Assembly (NCBI RefSeq): GCF_002305855.1
Contig: NZ_CP022163.1
Span: forward strand, 5,828,292-5,892,291
DNA from: Melittangium boletus DSM 14713
GTDB lineage: Bacteria > Myxococcota > Myxococcia > Myxococcales > Myxococcaceae
Length of the DNA stretch: 64,000 bases
Direction of reading: 5' to 3'
Positions 35,695 through 44,400 of this stretch are shown here, piece by piece. Each line of letters opens with the position of its first letter. Position 1 is the first letter of the stretch. The translations under genes were made by a program, and so were the position numbers. Under the pieces are notes generated by a model, which saw only the letters and a program-made list of their open reading frames with translations, had not been told where the DNA came from and ran no database searches.

Positions 35695-36579
35695 ATGTCT
35701 CTGTCCATCTACGAGCGGCTCAACGTGCGCGTCTTGGGGTCCATGGGGCCCCCGCTCATCTTCGCGCATGGCTTTGGTTCCGAGCAACGCGCCTGGCGGC
35801 ATCAGGTGGCGGCATTCAAGGACCGCTACCAGGTCATCCTCTTCGACCATGTGGGGTGTGGCCGTTCGGATTTCAACGCGTACAACGCGGAGCGCTACAG
35901 CAGCGTTCATGCCTACGCGGAAGATGTATTGGAATTGTGTGAGGAATTGGACGTGCACGACGGAATCCTCGTCGGGCACTCCGTCAGTGGGATGGCGGGC
36001 ATGCTGGCGGCGATCGCCGAGCCCCATCGCTTCCAACAGCTCGTCTTCGTCAAGGCCTCGCCGCGCTACCTCAATGACGTGGGCTACGTGGGGGGCTTCG
36101 AGCCCTCCCAGCTCGACGCGCTCTTCGCGGACATGGCCACCCAGTTTCATTCCTGGGCGGCGGGCTTCGCCAGCCAGGTCGTCAACATGCCGGACATGCC
36201 GGAGCTGGCGCGGGAGTTCGCACGGACCCTGTCCTCCATGCGTCCGGACATCGCCCTGGCGACCGCGCGATTCATCTTCGAGTCCGACTTCCGCGCGGAG
36301 CTGCCGCGCCTGAAGACGCCCACGCTCATCCTCCAGTCCGGTGGGGACATCGCCGTGCCCGACGAGGTGGGGCTCTACATGGCCCGGAACATCCCGCTCG
36401 CGCAGCTCGCGCGCATCGACGCGCGTGGCCACCTGCCTCACCTGAGCTCTCCCGCGGCGGTGAACCAGGCCATCCAGGACTTCCTGTCGCACCGCCCACC
36501 GCGTGAATCGACCCGGAACTCGTCGTTCCTCAACGCCATCAAGGCGCGGTCGAATTCGTTCAAGGATCATCTGAACTGA
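35695..36579 (+). CDS. RsbQ-like alpha/beta hydrolase
   Basis: 294 residues. Alpha/beta hydrolase with oxyanion motif H-G-F-G-S, nucleophile S96 in G-H-S-V-S-G, acid D218 (Q-S-G-G-D) and H246 (R-G-H-L-P-H). The triad spacing closely resembles Bacillus RsbQ, the small hydrolase that makes a signal for the RsbP sensor. Next gene, 77 nt downstream on the same strand, is a sensor histidine kinase, which recalls an RsbQ-sensor pair. Substrate unknown; karrikin/strigolactone-receptor-like proteins share the same fold. Confidence 0.87.
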   Translation: MSLSIYERLNVRVLGSMGPPLIFAHGFGSEQRAWRHQVAAFKDRYQVILFDHVGCGRSDFNAYNAERYSSVHAYAEDVLELCEELDVHDGILVGHSVSGMAGMLAAIAEPHRFQQLVFVKASPRYLNDVGYVGGFEPSQLDALFADMATQFHSWAAGFASQVVNMPDMPELAREFARTLSSMRPDIALATARFIFESDFRAELPRLKTPTLILQSGGDIAVPDEVGLYMARNIPLAQLARIDARGHLPHLSSPAAVNQAIQDFLSHRPPRESTRNSSFLNAIKARSNSFKDHLN

Positions 36580-36656
36580 CGTCCGGAGCCGTTGGATTCG
36601 ACCCTGGGGGGGAACACCACGATGCGGACATTGCCCGGTAGCGGGAAGGTCATGCC

Positions 36657-38201
36657 ATGGGAGCGCGCTCCGTGAGCGGGCGGGCTGCCCACGATGTTCG
36701 CCTCGGGCTTCGGCGGTTGCCCTTGCGACTTCGATGGACCCTGGCCGGGGGGCTCGCGTGCGCCCTCGTGGCCCTCGGCTTCTTCTTCACCTTCAGCACT
36801 CACCTGGAGGCCCGGGCCTGGCGGGAGCTGCGCGTCCGGACCCAGGATGTCGCGCGGTGGGTGGCGCTGAGCGTCGAGTCCGCGTTGGAGCGGGGTGATG
36901 CCGTGGACGGGCAGCGCCAGGTGGATGTGCTCGCCATGGTGCCCGACGCCCTCTTCGGGGTGTTGTCGCGCGAGGACGGCACGCTCCTGGCCGCCTGGCA
37001 CCCCGAGCGGGTTCCTCCGGCGGTCTGGAAGGAGGGCGGGGCCGTCGTCTCCGGAATGGTGCTCGCCCGGCGCGCCGTGTACACCCCGGCGGGTGTTCGG
37101 GGCACGCTGCTGGTGGGCCTGAGCACCGGCGTCATGGAGCGAGAGCTCCAGCACCTGCGTGGGCTCGCGGGTTTGTGGAGCCTGGTGCTGTGGGGGCTCG
37201 GCGTGGTGGCCCTCTTCGGGCTGGGCGGTCCGTTGATGCGGCCGCTCGAGCGCGTCACCGAGGCGATCGAACGGCTCTCCCGGAATGCTCCCGTTCCGGG
37301 TGAGTCCCCGGAGGAGCCCGGGCGCGGCGAGCCCGAGCGTCTGGCCGCCGCGCTCTCGCGTCTGGAGATGGGGGGGCGCGAGCAGGTGGACGTGCTCGAC
37401 ACCCTGGTGGGCGAGGCGCGCGAGCACCAGGAGCGGCTTCATGTCCAGCAGGGCCTGCTCGATGCCCGGATGCGCGAGCTGCGGCTCCTGAGGGATCAAC
37501 TCGTCGTCGCCGATCGGCGCACCTCGGTGGGGACGCTCTTGGCGGGCGTGGCGCACGAAATCAACAACCCGCTGGCCTACATCACCGCCAACATCCAGTT
37601 CTCCCTGCGGGAAGTCCAGAGGTTGGAGCAGGTGGGGGTGGACCCCCAGCCCGAGGTGCACAGCGAGCCGGGGCGGGGCAGCACCTTCACGGTGATACTT
37701 CCAGCCGCGTGCTCTCCGGGCCGGGACGTAGCCCCGGGCGGGTTGGCGCTCGCGAGGACCCAGCGGGCCCGGCTGCTCGTGGTGGATGACGAGCCCCGCG
37801 TGGGGATTTCCCTTCGCCGGGCCTTGAGCCGGGAGCACGAGGTGACCGTGGCGTCCAGCGCCCGCGAGGCGCTCGCCCGGATGTGTCAGGCGGAGCCCTT
37901 CGACGTCATCCTGTGCGATCTGATGATGCCGGAGATGAACGGCATGGAGTTCTTCCAGGAGCTGGAGCGCACCCACTCCGCCCAGGCCGGCTCGGTGCTG
38001 TTCCTGACCGGAGGCGCCTTCACGGAGGAGACGCGGGCCTTCCTCGAGGAGCACTCGGACCGGTTGTTGCGCAAGCCCATGGACATGGACGTGTTGCGCG
38101 AGCGGCTGCGCCGGGTGATCGACGGGCAACGCCTCGCCGGCAGCACGCGGGAGAGCGGGGCCTCCCGGGAGGAGCCGTCCAACGTGGACCTTCTCGCGTG
38201 A
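36657..38201 (+). CDS. Hybrid histidine kinase lacking its ATPase domain
   Basis: 514 residues. Two membrane helices (about 26-48 and 171-192) enclose a periplasmic sensor; a HAMP-like region and coiled coil follow. H300 sits in a good HisKA H-box (G-V-A-H-E-I-N-N-P-L-A-Y). Only 36 residues later comes a G2-box remnant (S-E-P-G-R-G-S-T-F, 336-344), so the N, G1 and F boxes of HATPase_c are gone. A receiver domain (about 371-490) follows, with phosphoacceptor D421 and L-R-K-P. The frame is open throughout, so the loss looks like an in-frame deletion. The protein could be a phospho-transfer or sensor protein, not a kinase. Confidence 0.85.
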   Translation: MGARSVSGRAAHDVRLGLRRLPLRLRWTLAGGLACALVALGFFFTFSTHLEARAWRELRVRTQDVARWVALSVESALERGDAVDGQRQVDVLAMVPDALFGVLSREDGTLLAAWHPERVPPAVWKEGGAVVSGMVLARRAVYTPAGVRGTLLVGLSTGVMERELQHLRGLAGLWSLVLWGLGVVALFGLGGPLMRPLERVTEAIERLSRNAPVPGESPEEPGRGEPERLAAALSRLEMGGREQVDVLDTLVGEAREHQERLHVQQGLLDARMRELRLLRDQLVVADRRTSVGTLLAGVAHEINNPLAYITANIQFSLREVQRLEQVGVDPQPEVHSEPGRGSTFTVILPAACSPGRDVAPGGLALARTQRARLLVVDDEPRVGISLRRALSREHEVTVASSAREALARMCQAEPFDVILCDLMMPEMNGMEFFQELERTHSAQAGSVLFLTGGAFTEETRAFLEEHSDRLLRKPMDMDVLRERLRRVIDGQRLAGSTRESGASREEPSNVDLLA

Positions 38202-38230
38202 GCGGGCGCTCCCCTCCGGGAGGCCCGCTC
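38200..38230. terminator. Hairpin between convergent genes
   Basis: GAGCGGGC (38200-38207) and GCCCGCTC (38223-38230) pair perfectly around an inner CTCCC/GGGAG stem. It overlaps the kinase stop codon and lies 14 nt before the end of the opposite gene, so it may stop both transcripts. No T tract. Confidence 0.55.
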
Positions 38231-38244
38231 CCCGCGACGCGGGC

Positions 38245-40140
38245 TCAGTGCGTATAGGTGTAGTGGACCGAGTCGTACTGGGGTCCGGACTTCTCGTAGG
38301 TGAACCAGTACTCGAGCCTGCTGCCCGTGCTCAGGCCGCTCACGTTCTGCGTCCAGGTGCCGCCGCTGTTGGTCATGCGGAAGTTCTGCTGACCGCCTCC
38401 GTTGAGCGTGTAGTGCACGTCCACGTAGAGGGCGTTGGTGGTGGGCTTGAAGGAGATCTGCGCCTGGGTGCTGGACGTCTTGGTGACGTTGGCCGTGTAG
38501 TCGGGCGTGGTGTGGCCGCCGCCGCCGGTGGAGGCGCTGGTGGTGACGCTCACCGTATTGCTCGCCGAGGAGGTGTTGCCCGCCGCGTCGCGCGCCTTGA
38601 CGCTGAAGGAGTACGCCGTGCTGGCCGCCAGGCCGCTCACCGTGAAGGTCGTGGCCGAGGTGGAGCCGGCCAGCGTCGAGCCGCGGTAGACGTCGTAGCC
38701 ACTGACGCCGACGTTGTCCGTGGAGGCGTTCCAGGACAGCGTCACGCTGGTGCTCGTCTTGGACGGGGCGCTCAGGTTGGTGGGCGCGGTGGGGGCCTGG
38801 GTGTCACCCGGGTTGGTCGTGCCGCCGCCGTTCACCAGCGCGCCGGTGAAGGGGTTGAAGCGGTGGATGGCGATGATGAGCCAGCCGGTGCTCGACACGC
38901 AGTTCTCCTGCGCCATCCGCCAGTAGTTGTTGCTGGTGCCCTTGAGCGAGTAGGGGATGCCGCCGAGCAGCGTGCCACTCGTGCCCTGCTTCTTGATGAT
39001 CTCGTCGATGATGGAGTCGGCCTTCGCCGTGTTTCCATTCATGTAGTGGGCGACCGACATGAAGGCGGAGCCCTCGAACCAGATGTCCGCGCACCGGTCT
39101 CCGTTGTAGTTGCCGTTCTGATCCTGGGCCGCCGCGCAGTCGTATTGCCAGTCGAAGTCGTACGCGGTGATGGTCGTGTTCTCGTAGGGCAGGGAGTGCA
39201 CGTACTTGGGATCGGCGAGCGTGCCCACGCCCCGGGCGTTGTCGACGGAGGCGAGCGAGGCCTTGTAGTCGCGCGTGCCCGACAGGCCGAGCGCGAGGAC
39301 CCCCCAGGGGTTGACGTCCAGGGGAACGTTCTGATCCAACAGGCCGGTGTTGTTCTTCCATCCCCCGTAGAAACGCTTCGTGGTGTTGTTCCACATCACG
39401 TTGTCGAGGAACTGCTTCGCCCCGTTGGCGGCGTCGTTGTACGCCGTCGAGCGGTCGGAGAACTTGCCCGCGTAGTAGCGGTAGATGTTGTAGATGTCCT
39501 GGTTGTGCTCGGTGGAGCTCCAGACCTCGTCCGTCCAGACGCCCTGGATGTCCCAGGTGGTCCGTCCGCCGGCGATGGCGCCGTTGGGCTTCTTGAACGT
39601 GAGCATCCAGTCCAGCGCCTTCTTGGCGGAGGCCTGGTAGGTGGTGCCGCCGTAGAGCTTCTCGTGGGTCATGTACGCCATGACGACCCAGGCCACCGGG
39701 CCCACGTGCTTGCGGATCTCCTCGCCGTAGCCGTTCCACCAGTAGGAGTTGATCCACGAGCCATCCGGATCCTGGATGGCGACCAGCTTGTTGAGCACCT
39801 TCTCCGCGCGCGCCCGGTCGCCCTTGTTCATGAAGGCGATGGCGGCCACGGCCTGGTCATACGTGTAGACGATCTGCTTGCGCTCGGTGGCGTTCCACCA
39901 GTCATCGAAGCTGTCGACGAGGCCGTTCAGGGCGAAGCCGTTGGTCAGATCCTGCTGCGCCTTGAGCCACTGGTACGCCCGATCCGAGGCCTGTGCCCGC
40001 TCCGCCGCGCTCAGCTCCTGGGCGGACAGCGCGGCCGGCTCGTTCTCTTCCACACCGGGGCCAGGGGGCACCCCACAGCCGAGGGACACCACCAGCGTGC
40101 CCGCGATCAGCTTCCGCACGGAGACAGGATTTCGAAGCAT
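38245..40140 (-). CDS. Secreted (alpha/alpha)6-type glycosidase-like lipoprotein with FnIII and CBM56-like modules
   Basis: 631 residues from ATG 40140, with GAGGG just upstream. Lipobox-like V-S-L-G-C near residue 22; a catalytic-type helical domain (about 45-415) with repeated W/Y-rich helices typical of (alpha/alpha)6 barrel glycosidases; an FnIII domain (about 435-520; A-P-T-A-P-T-N-L-S, Y-D-V-Y-R-G, Y-S-F-S-V-K-A-R-D-A-A-G-N); and a C-terminal module (about 540-631; D-V-H-Y-T-L-N-G-G, N-F-R-M) resembling CBM56, which binds beta-1,3-glucan. Probably degrades an external polysaccharide. The exact GH family is not recognised. Confidence 0.82.
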   Translation of the reverse strand: MLRNPVSVRKLIAGTLVVSLGCGVPPGPGVEENEPAALSAQELSAAERAQASDRAYQWLKAQQDLTNGFALNGLVDSFDDWWNATERKQIVYTYDQAVAAIAFMNKGDRARAEKVLNKLVAIQDPDGSWINSYWWNGYGEEIRKHVGPVAWVVMAYMTHEKLYGGTTYQASAKKALDWMLTFKKPNGAIAGGRTTWDIQGVWTDEVWSSTEHNQDIYNIYRYYAGKFSDRSTAYNDAANGAKQFLDNVMWNNTTKRFYGGWKNNTGLLDQNVPLDVNPWGVLALGLSGTRDYKASLASVDNARGVGTLADPKYVHSLPYENTTITAYDFDWQYDCAAAQDQNGNYNGDRCADIWFEGSAFMSVAHYMNGNTAKADSIIDEIIKKQGTSGTLLGGIPYSLKGTSNNYWRMAQENCVSSTGWLIIAIHRFNPFTGALVNGGGTTNPGDTQAPTAPTNLSAPSKTSTSVTLSWNASTDNVGVSGYDVYRGSTLAGSTSATTFTVSGLAASTAYSFSVKARDAAGNTSSASNTVSVTTSASTGGGGHTTPDYTANVTKTSSTQAQISFKPTTNALYVDVHYTLNGGGQQNFRMTNSGGTWTQNVSGLSTGSRLEYWFTYEKSGPQYDSVHYTYTH

Positions 40141-40256
40141 GTACACCCTCACCTTGGATGGAGATGGCCAACCCCGGCCTTCCCGGAGGGGCGGAGCACT
40201 TCCGCCTTTTTCTCCGTGAAACCGAATCTGGCGAATTATTCTCGAAAAGCGGGATG

Positions 40257-40284
40257 ATTATGGAGGGTGCTCCCGCCTTGTCCA
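40257..40284 (-). promoter_or_regulatory. Sigma70-like promoter of the glycosidase gene
   Basis: Minus strand TGGACA (40279-40284), 16-nt spacer, CATAAT (40257-40262): 5/6 matches to both consensus hexamers. It lies 117 nt upstream of the ATG, in an AT-rich island. This leaves a long 5' leader. Confidence 0.6.
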
Positions 40285-40307
40285 GATGGGGGCGGGACGA
40301 TTCCTGA

Positions 40308-40733
40308 TTATTCCGTCTTCAATCGGGCCCACGCGGCCCGGTAGCGGGCCAGGCGCTGAGCGTCCTTCTCCGTGAGGGCGGGCAGCCGGCGCACGTCCAT
40401 GTTGTCCTCGAGGTCGGCGAGCTTCACCCGTCGCGCGAGCGGATGGGGACGCACGCGTTCGATGAAGGCCTCGTAGGCCTCGCCCTCGCGTTTGGTGAGG
40501 CATTCGAGCGCGCCCAGCACCTCCTCGGAGTAGCCGAGTCCGCGAAGCTGCTCGAGCGTGTAGGGCGAGTCCTCCACCACGTCGTGCAGGAGCGCCACCA
40601 TCCGCTCCGTTTCCGTCTCCAGACGGAACATCACGCGCAGGGGGTGGAGGATATAGGTCTGCCCCGCCTTGTCGCGCTGGCCGCGGTGGGCCTCCAGGGC
40701 GAGGGCGAGGGCGTCTTCCAGGGTGGGGGGCAT
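40308..40733 (-). CDS. HD-domain phosphohydrolase (SpoT/MESH-like, small)
   Basis: 141 residues from ATG 40733. Single HD domain with A-H-R-G-Q-R-D-K-A-G near 18-27, H-P-L-R-V (metal His), L-L-H-D-V-V-E-D-S and D-N-M-D-V-R-R. The arrangement resembles the (p)ppGpp pyrophosphohydrolase half of RelA/SpoT and the stand-alone MESH1-type enzymes, so (p)ppGpp or a related nucleotide is a plausible substrate. No synthetase domain. It follows the release-factor-like gene by 16 nt on the same strand. Confidence 0.85.
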   Translation of the reverse strand: MPPTLEDALALALEAHRGQRDKAGQTYILHPLRVMFRLETETERMVALLHDVVEDSPYTLEQLRGLGYSEEVLGALECLTKREGEAYEAFIERVRPHPLARRVKLADLEDNMDVRRLPALTEKDAQRLARYRAAWARLKTE

Positions 40734-40749
40734 GAGCGGGGGGCCTCCT

Positions 40750-41127
40750 CTACCAGCCGTCCTTGTTGCCGCGCTGGGCCTTCTTCTCGCCCACGCGCTT
40801 CTTGGATTCCAGACGGCGGCGCTGTGAGCCCTTGGTGGGCTGGGTCTTGTGGCGCTTCTTGGGCACGAAGGTGAGCAGCTGGAGTCCCTCGCGCAGCCGC
40901 TCGAGCGCGACGCCCTTGTTCTGCACCTGGCTGCGGCGCTCGGTGGCGGAGACGGACAGCTCCGTGGGGGCATGGGTCAGCCGCACGCCGCTGGCGGTGG
41001 TGTTGCGGTGCTGCCCACCCGGGCCGGAGCCGATGAAGTACTCCACCTCGCAGGCCTTGAGCAGGGCGTCATCGTCCAGGGCGAGCGCCGCCAGCGCGGC
41101 CTGTCGGCGGGAAGGAGAGACGGTCAT
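40750..41127 (-). CDS. Peptide chain release factor-like (GGQ) protein
   Basis: 125 residues from ATG 41127. The GGQ domain alone: G-S-G-P-G-G-Q-H-R-N, then R-S-Q-V-Q-N-K and a strongly basic tail (K-K-R-H-K-T-Q-P-T, R-R-R-L-E-S-K-K-R), which likely contacts rRNA. The codon-recognition domains of RF1/RF2 are absent, so it is closer to ArfB/PrfH-type rescue factors that hydrolyse peptidyl-tRNA on stalled ribosomes. H-R-N replaces the usual N-V-N after GGQ. A GTG 9 nt upstream is an alternative start. Confidence 0.85.
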   Translation of the reverse strand: MTVSPSRRQAALAALALDDDALLKACEVEYFIGSGPGGQHRNTTASGVRLTHAPTELSVSATERRSQVQNKGVALERLREGLQLLTFVPKKRHKTQPTKGSQRRRLESKKRVGEKKAQRGNKDGW

Positions 41128-41258
41128 GGGAGTCACACCCTAGTCCTGTCCGGAGGTGTTGCGCAGCCGCCATGCCCGGCCCGCTCCCGCCCCCGGGCCG
41201 GACGACCCATGGAGTAGGATATGCCCATCTCCGCCCGGTGAGGCAGCCGGATGCGGAC

Positions 41259-41292
41259 CTGGGTGATTGGGGGAGAGTCCCGACTCACCCAG
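41259..41292. repeat. Hairpin in the leader region of the RCC1 gene
   Basis: CTGGGTGA (41259-41266) and TCACCCAG (41285-41292) form a perfect 8-bp stem, with an inner GGGA/TCCC stem. It lies about 130 nt upstream of the RCC1 gene. The 295-nt gap around it (41128-41422) is AT-richer than its surroundings and has a TACAAT (41330-41335) that could be a -10 box but lacks a good -35. No gene is seen there. Confidence 0.45.
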
Positions 41293-41422
41293 TTGAGTTT
41301 CTCGCTGCTTTGCCCACATATGCAGGTTTTACAATTCCAAGACCACTTGAAAATACCGTGGCTGTGGAAAGACGCACCCCGGCTCTTCCCCCTGACATCC
41401 GGGTTTGAAGGAAAGGAAGTCC

Positions 41423-44400
41423 ATGATGCGAAGCAGCTTTTCGAGAAGCCTCCTGGTCTCGCTCTCGATGCTCATGTCCCTGTGCTCCGCATGCGGCGAT
41501 GCGATGGAGGAAGCACCCTCCAGGGGGGTCTCCCACCGGGGGCTGCTCGCCAGCGTCGGGCAGGACCCGACCTCCCATCTCGCGGGGGGGTTGAGCCATG
41601 TGCTGTTCGTCACGCCGGTGAAGACGCTGTGGAGCTGGGGCGCCAACAGCCAGGGCCAACTCGGGGATGGCTCGCTGACCCAGCGGCTCACGCCCACGCG
41701 GGTGGCGCTCTCGCGCGTGGAGGCCGTGGCCGCGGGCAACGTGCACTCGATGGCGCTGGACCAGGACTTCCTGGTCTGGACCTGGGGGGGGAATTCCGAC
41801 GGCCAGCTTGGGGATGGCGGGAATTCGCAGCGCTCGACGCCGGCCCTGGTGTCGAATCTGACGAACGTGAAGGCCATCGCCGCGGGCAACGTGCACTCCC
41901 TGGCGCTCAAGTCCGACGGCACGGTGTGGGCCTGGGGCAACAATGGCTCGGGCCAGCTCGGGGATGGTTCCACCAGCGCCCGTTCCCGGCCCGTGCAGGT
42001 GTCGGGTCTGACGAATGTGAAGGCCATCGCCGCCGGGGAGTACCACTCGCTGGGGCTCAAGGAGGACGGCACGGTGTGGGTCTGGGGCGGCAACTTCTCC
42101 GGGCAGCTGGGAGATGGCACCACCACCTCCCGCGCCACGCCGGTCCAGGTGGCGGGCCTCTCGGGCATCGTCGCCATCGCGGGAGGCGGCTCGCACAGCC
42201 TGGCGGTGGCCACCAATGGCACGGTGTGGGCCTGGGGAGACAACACCTATGGTCAGCTGGGCACCGGGGGCTCGTCCTCGTCCTCCAAGCCGGTGCAGGT
42301 CCTGGGCCTCTCGAATGTCACCTTCGTCGATGGCGGCACGACCCACTCGCTCGCCCGGAAATCCGACGGCACGGCGTGGGCCTGGGGAGACAACAGCCAG
42401 GGGCAGGTGGCCCAGGCGGGCTCCGCGCTCCTGCGCTCCCCGGTCCAGGTCACCGGGCTGTCGGATGTCCGGACCGTGGCCTGTGGCAGTGCCTTCGCGC
42501 TGGCGCTTCGGGGGGACAACGCGGTGCTGGCCTGGGGGGCCAACGGCTCGGGGCAGTTGGGCAATGGCGGCGCGAGCTGGCGCCCCGTTCCAGCGCGGAT
42601 CCAGAGCCTGTCCGGCGTGGATTCCCTCTTCGGGGGTGACCTGCACACCTTCGCGCTGCGCGAGGACGGCACGCTGTGGGCCTGGGGCGACAACACCTAT
42701 GGCCAGCTCGGGGATGGGGGCGCTGTCACCCGCTTCGTCCCGGTGCAGGTGTCCCTGGCGTCCGTGCGGTTGCTCGCCGCGTCCAACTACCACTCCCTGG
42801 CGCTCAAGACGGATGGCACGGTGTGGGCCTGGGGGGACAACACCTATGGCCAGCTCGGGGATGGCACCACGGTGCCGCGCCCCACGCCCGGGGGGGTGCC
42901 GGGGGTGACGGGCGTCAAGGAACTCGCCGCGGGAACCTACCACTCGTTGGCGCTCAAGACGGATGGCACGGTGCTGGCGTGGGGGGACGACAACTATGGC
43001 CAGCTCGGCAGAGGGTCGACCTCCTACCTGCCGCGCTCGCCGGGGGCGGTGTCCTCCCTCTCGGACGTCGTCCAGGTGGCCGCGGGCACCTACCACTCGC
43101 TGGCGCTCAAGTCGGACGGCACCGTGTGGGCCTGGGGCCAGAATCTCTATGGCCAGCTGGGGGATGGCTCCTCCACGGCGCGCACCCTGCCCGTGCAGGT
43201 GTCGGGACTCTCGCGCGTCGTCGCCATCGCGGCCGGCCCTTCCCACTCGGCGGCCCTGGATCAGGACGGCAAGGTCTGGATGTGGGGGGACAACACCTAC
43301 GGCCAGCTCGGGGATGGCACCACGGTGCAGCGCCTGGTGCCCGTGCGGCTCTCGAACATGGCGGACGTCATCACCGCGCTCTCCATCCGGGGCAACCACC
43401 TGCTGGCCCTGAGCACCCAGGGCACGCTCTGGACGTGGGGCCGCAACGCCACCGGACAGCAGGGCAATGGGACGAGTGTCGCGGAGCTCGTGCCCCGGCG
43501 CGTGCCGGGCTTCGTGCGCGTCACGGGCATCGCGGCCGGTGGCCGGTCGTCTTTCGCGCTGCGTCAGGACAAGACCGTCTGGGCCTGGGGAGACAACTCC
43601 TCAGGTCAGTTGGGCAATGGCTCCAGCACCGCCGTGTCCACTCCGGTCCAGGTGCTCGGCGCGCCGCGCCGCGTGCCGCTCGCCTCGGGCGCCAACCACG
43701 TCGTGGCCACCTTCTCCGACGGCACCCTGTGGAGCTGGGGCAGCAATTCCCACGGTCAGCTCGGCATCGAGGGCGTGGGCTCCAGTGACACGCCTCGCTT
43801 CGTCACCCAACCCCGGTGCCTCGAGGCCGTGGCGGCCGGGAGCACCTTCTCCCTGGCGCTGCAGTGTGATGGCACGGTGTGGGCCTGGGGTGACAACAGC
43901 GCGGGCCAGCTCGGCGAGGACCCGTCCACGCTTCCCCTGCGCATCTCGCCGATGCAGGTCAAGGGTCTCTCCAACGTCGTGGCCGTCGCCGCCGGGAGCG
44001 CGCATGCCCTGGCGGTGCGCGCCGATGGAACGGTGTGGGCCTGGGGAAGCAACACCTCGGGCCAGCTCGGCGAGAGCACTCCGGGCTCCTTCCGCTTCGC
44101 GCCCGCGCAGGTGAAGGAATTGCTCGACATGGTGTCGGTCTCGGCGGGAAGTGGCCACTCGTTGGCGGTGCGCGCCGATGGGACGGCCTGGGCCTGGGGA
44201 GACAACACCCAGGGGCAGCTCGGGGATGGCACCACCTCGCCGCGCACGTCTCCGCTCTTCCTGTCGGCGCTCCCGGAGCTCCAGTCCGTCACGGCGGGTG
44301 CCCAGCACTCGCTCGGACTGACGTCGGCGGGCGCGGTCTGGGCCTGGGGCTCCAATGCCTCCGGGCAGCTCGGGGATGGCACCTCCGCGTCCTCTCGTCC

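Noticed and set aside
41285..43399. Long minus-strand frame over the RCC1 gene
   Set aside because: It mirrors the repeat periodicity of the plus-strand gene and lacks its own ribosome binding site.
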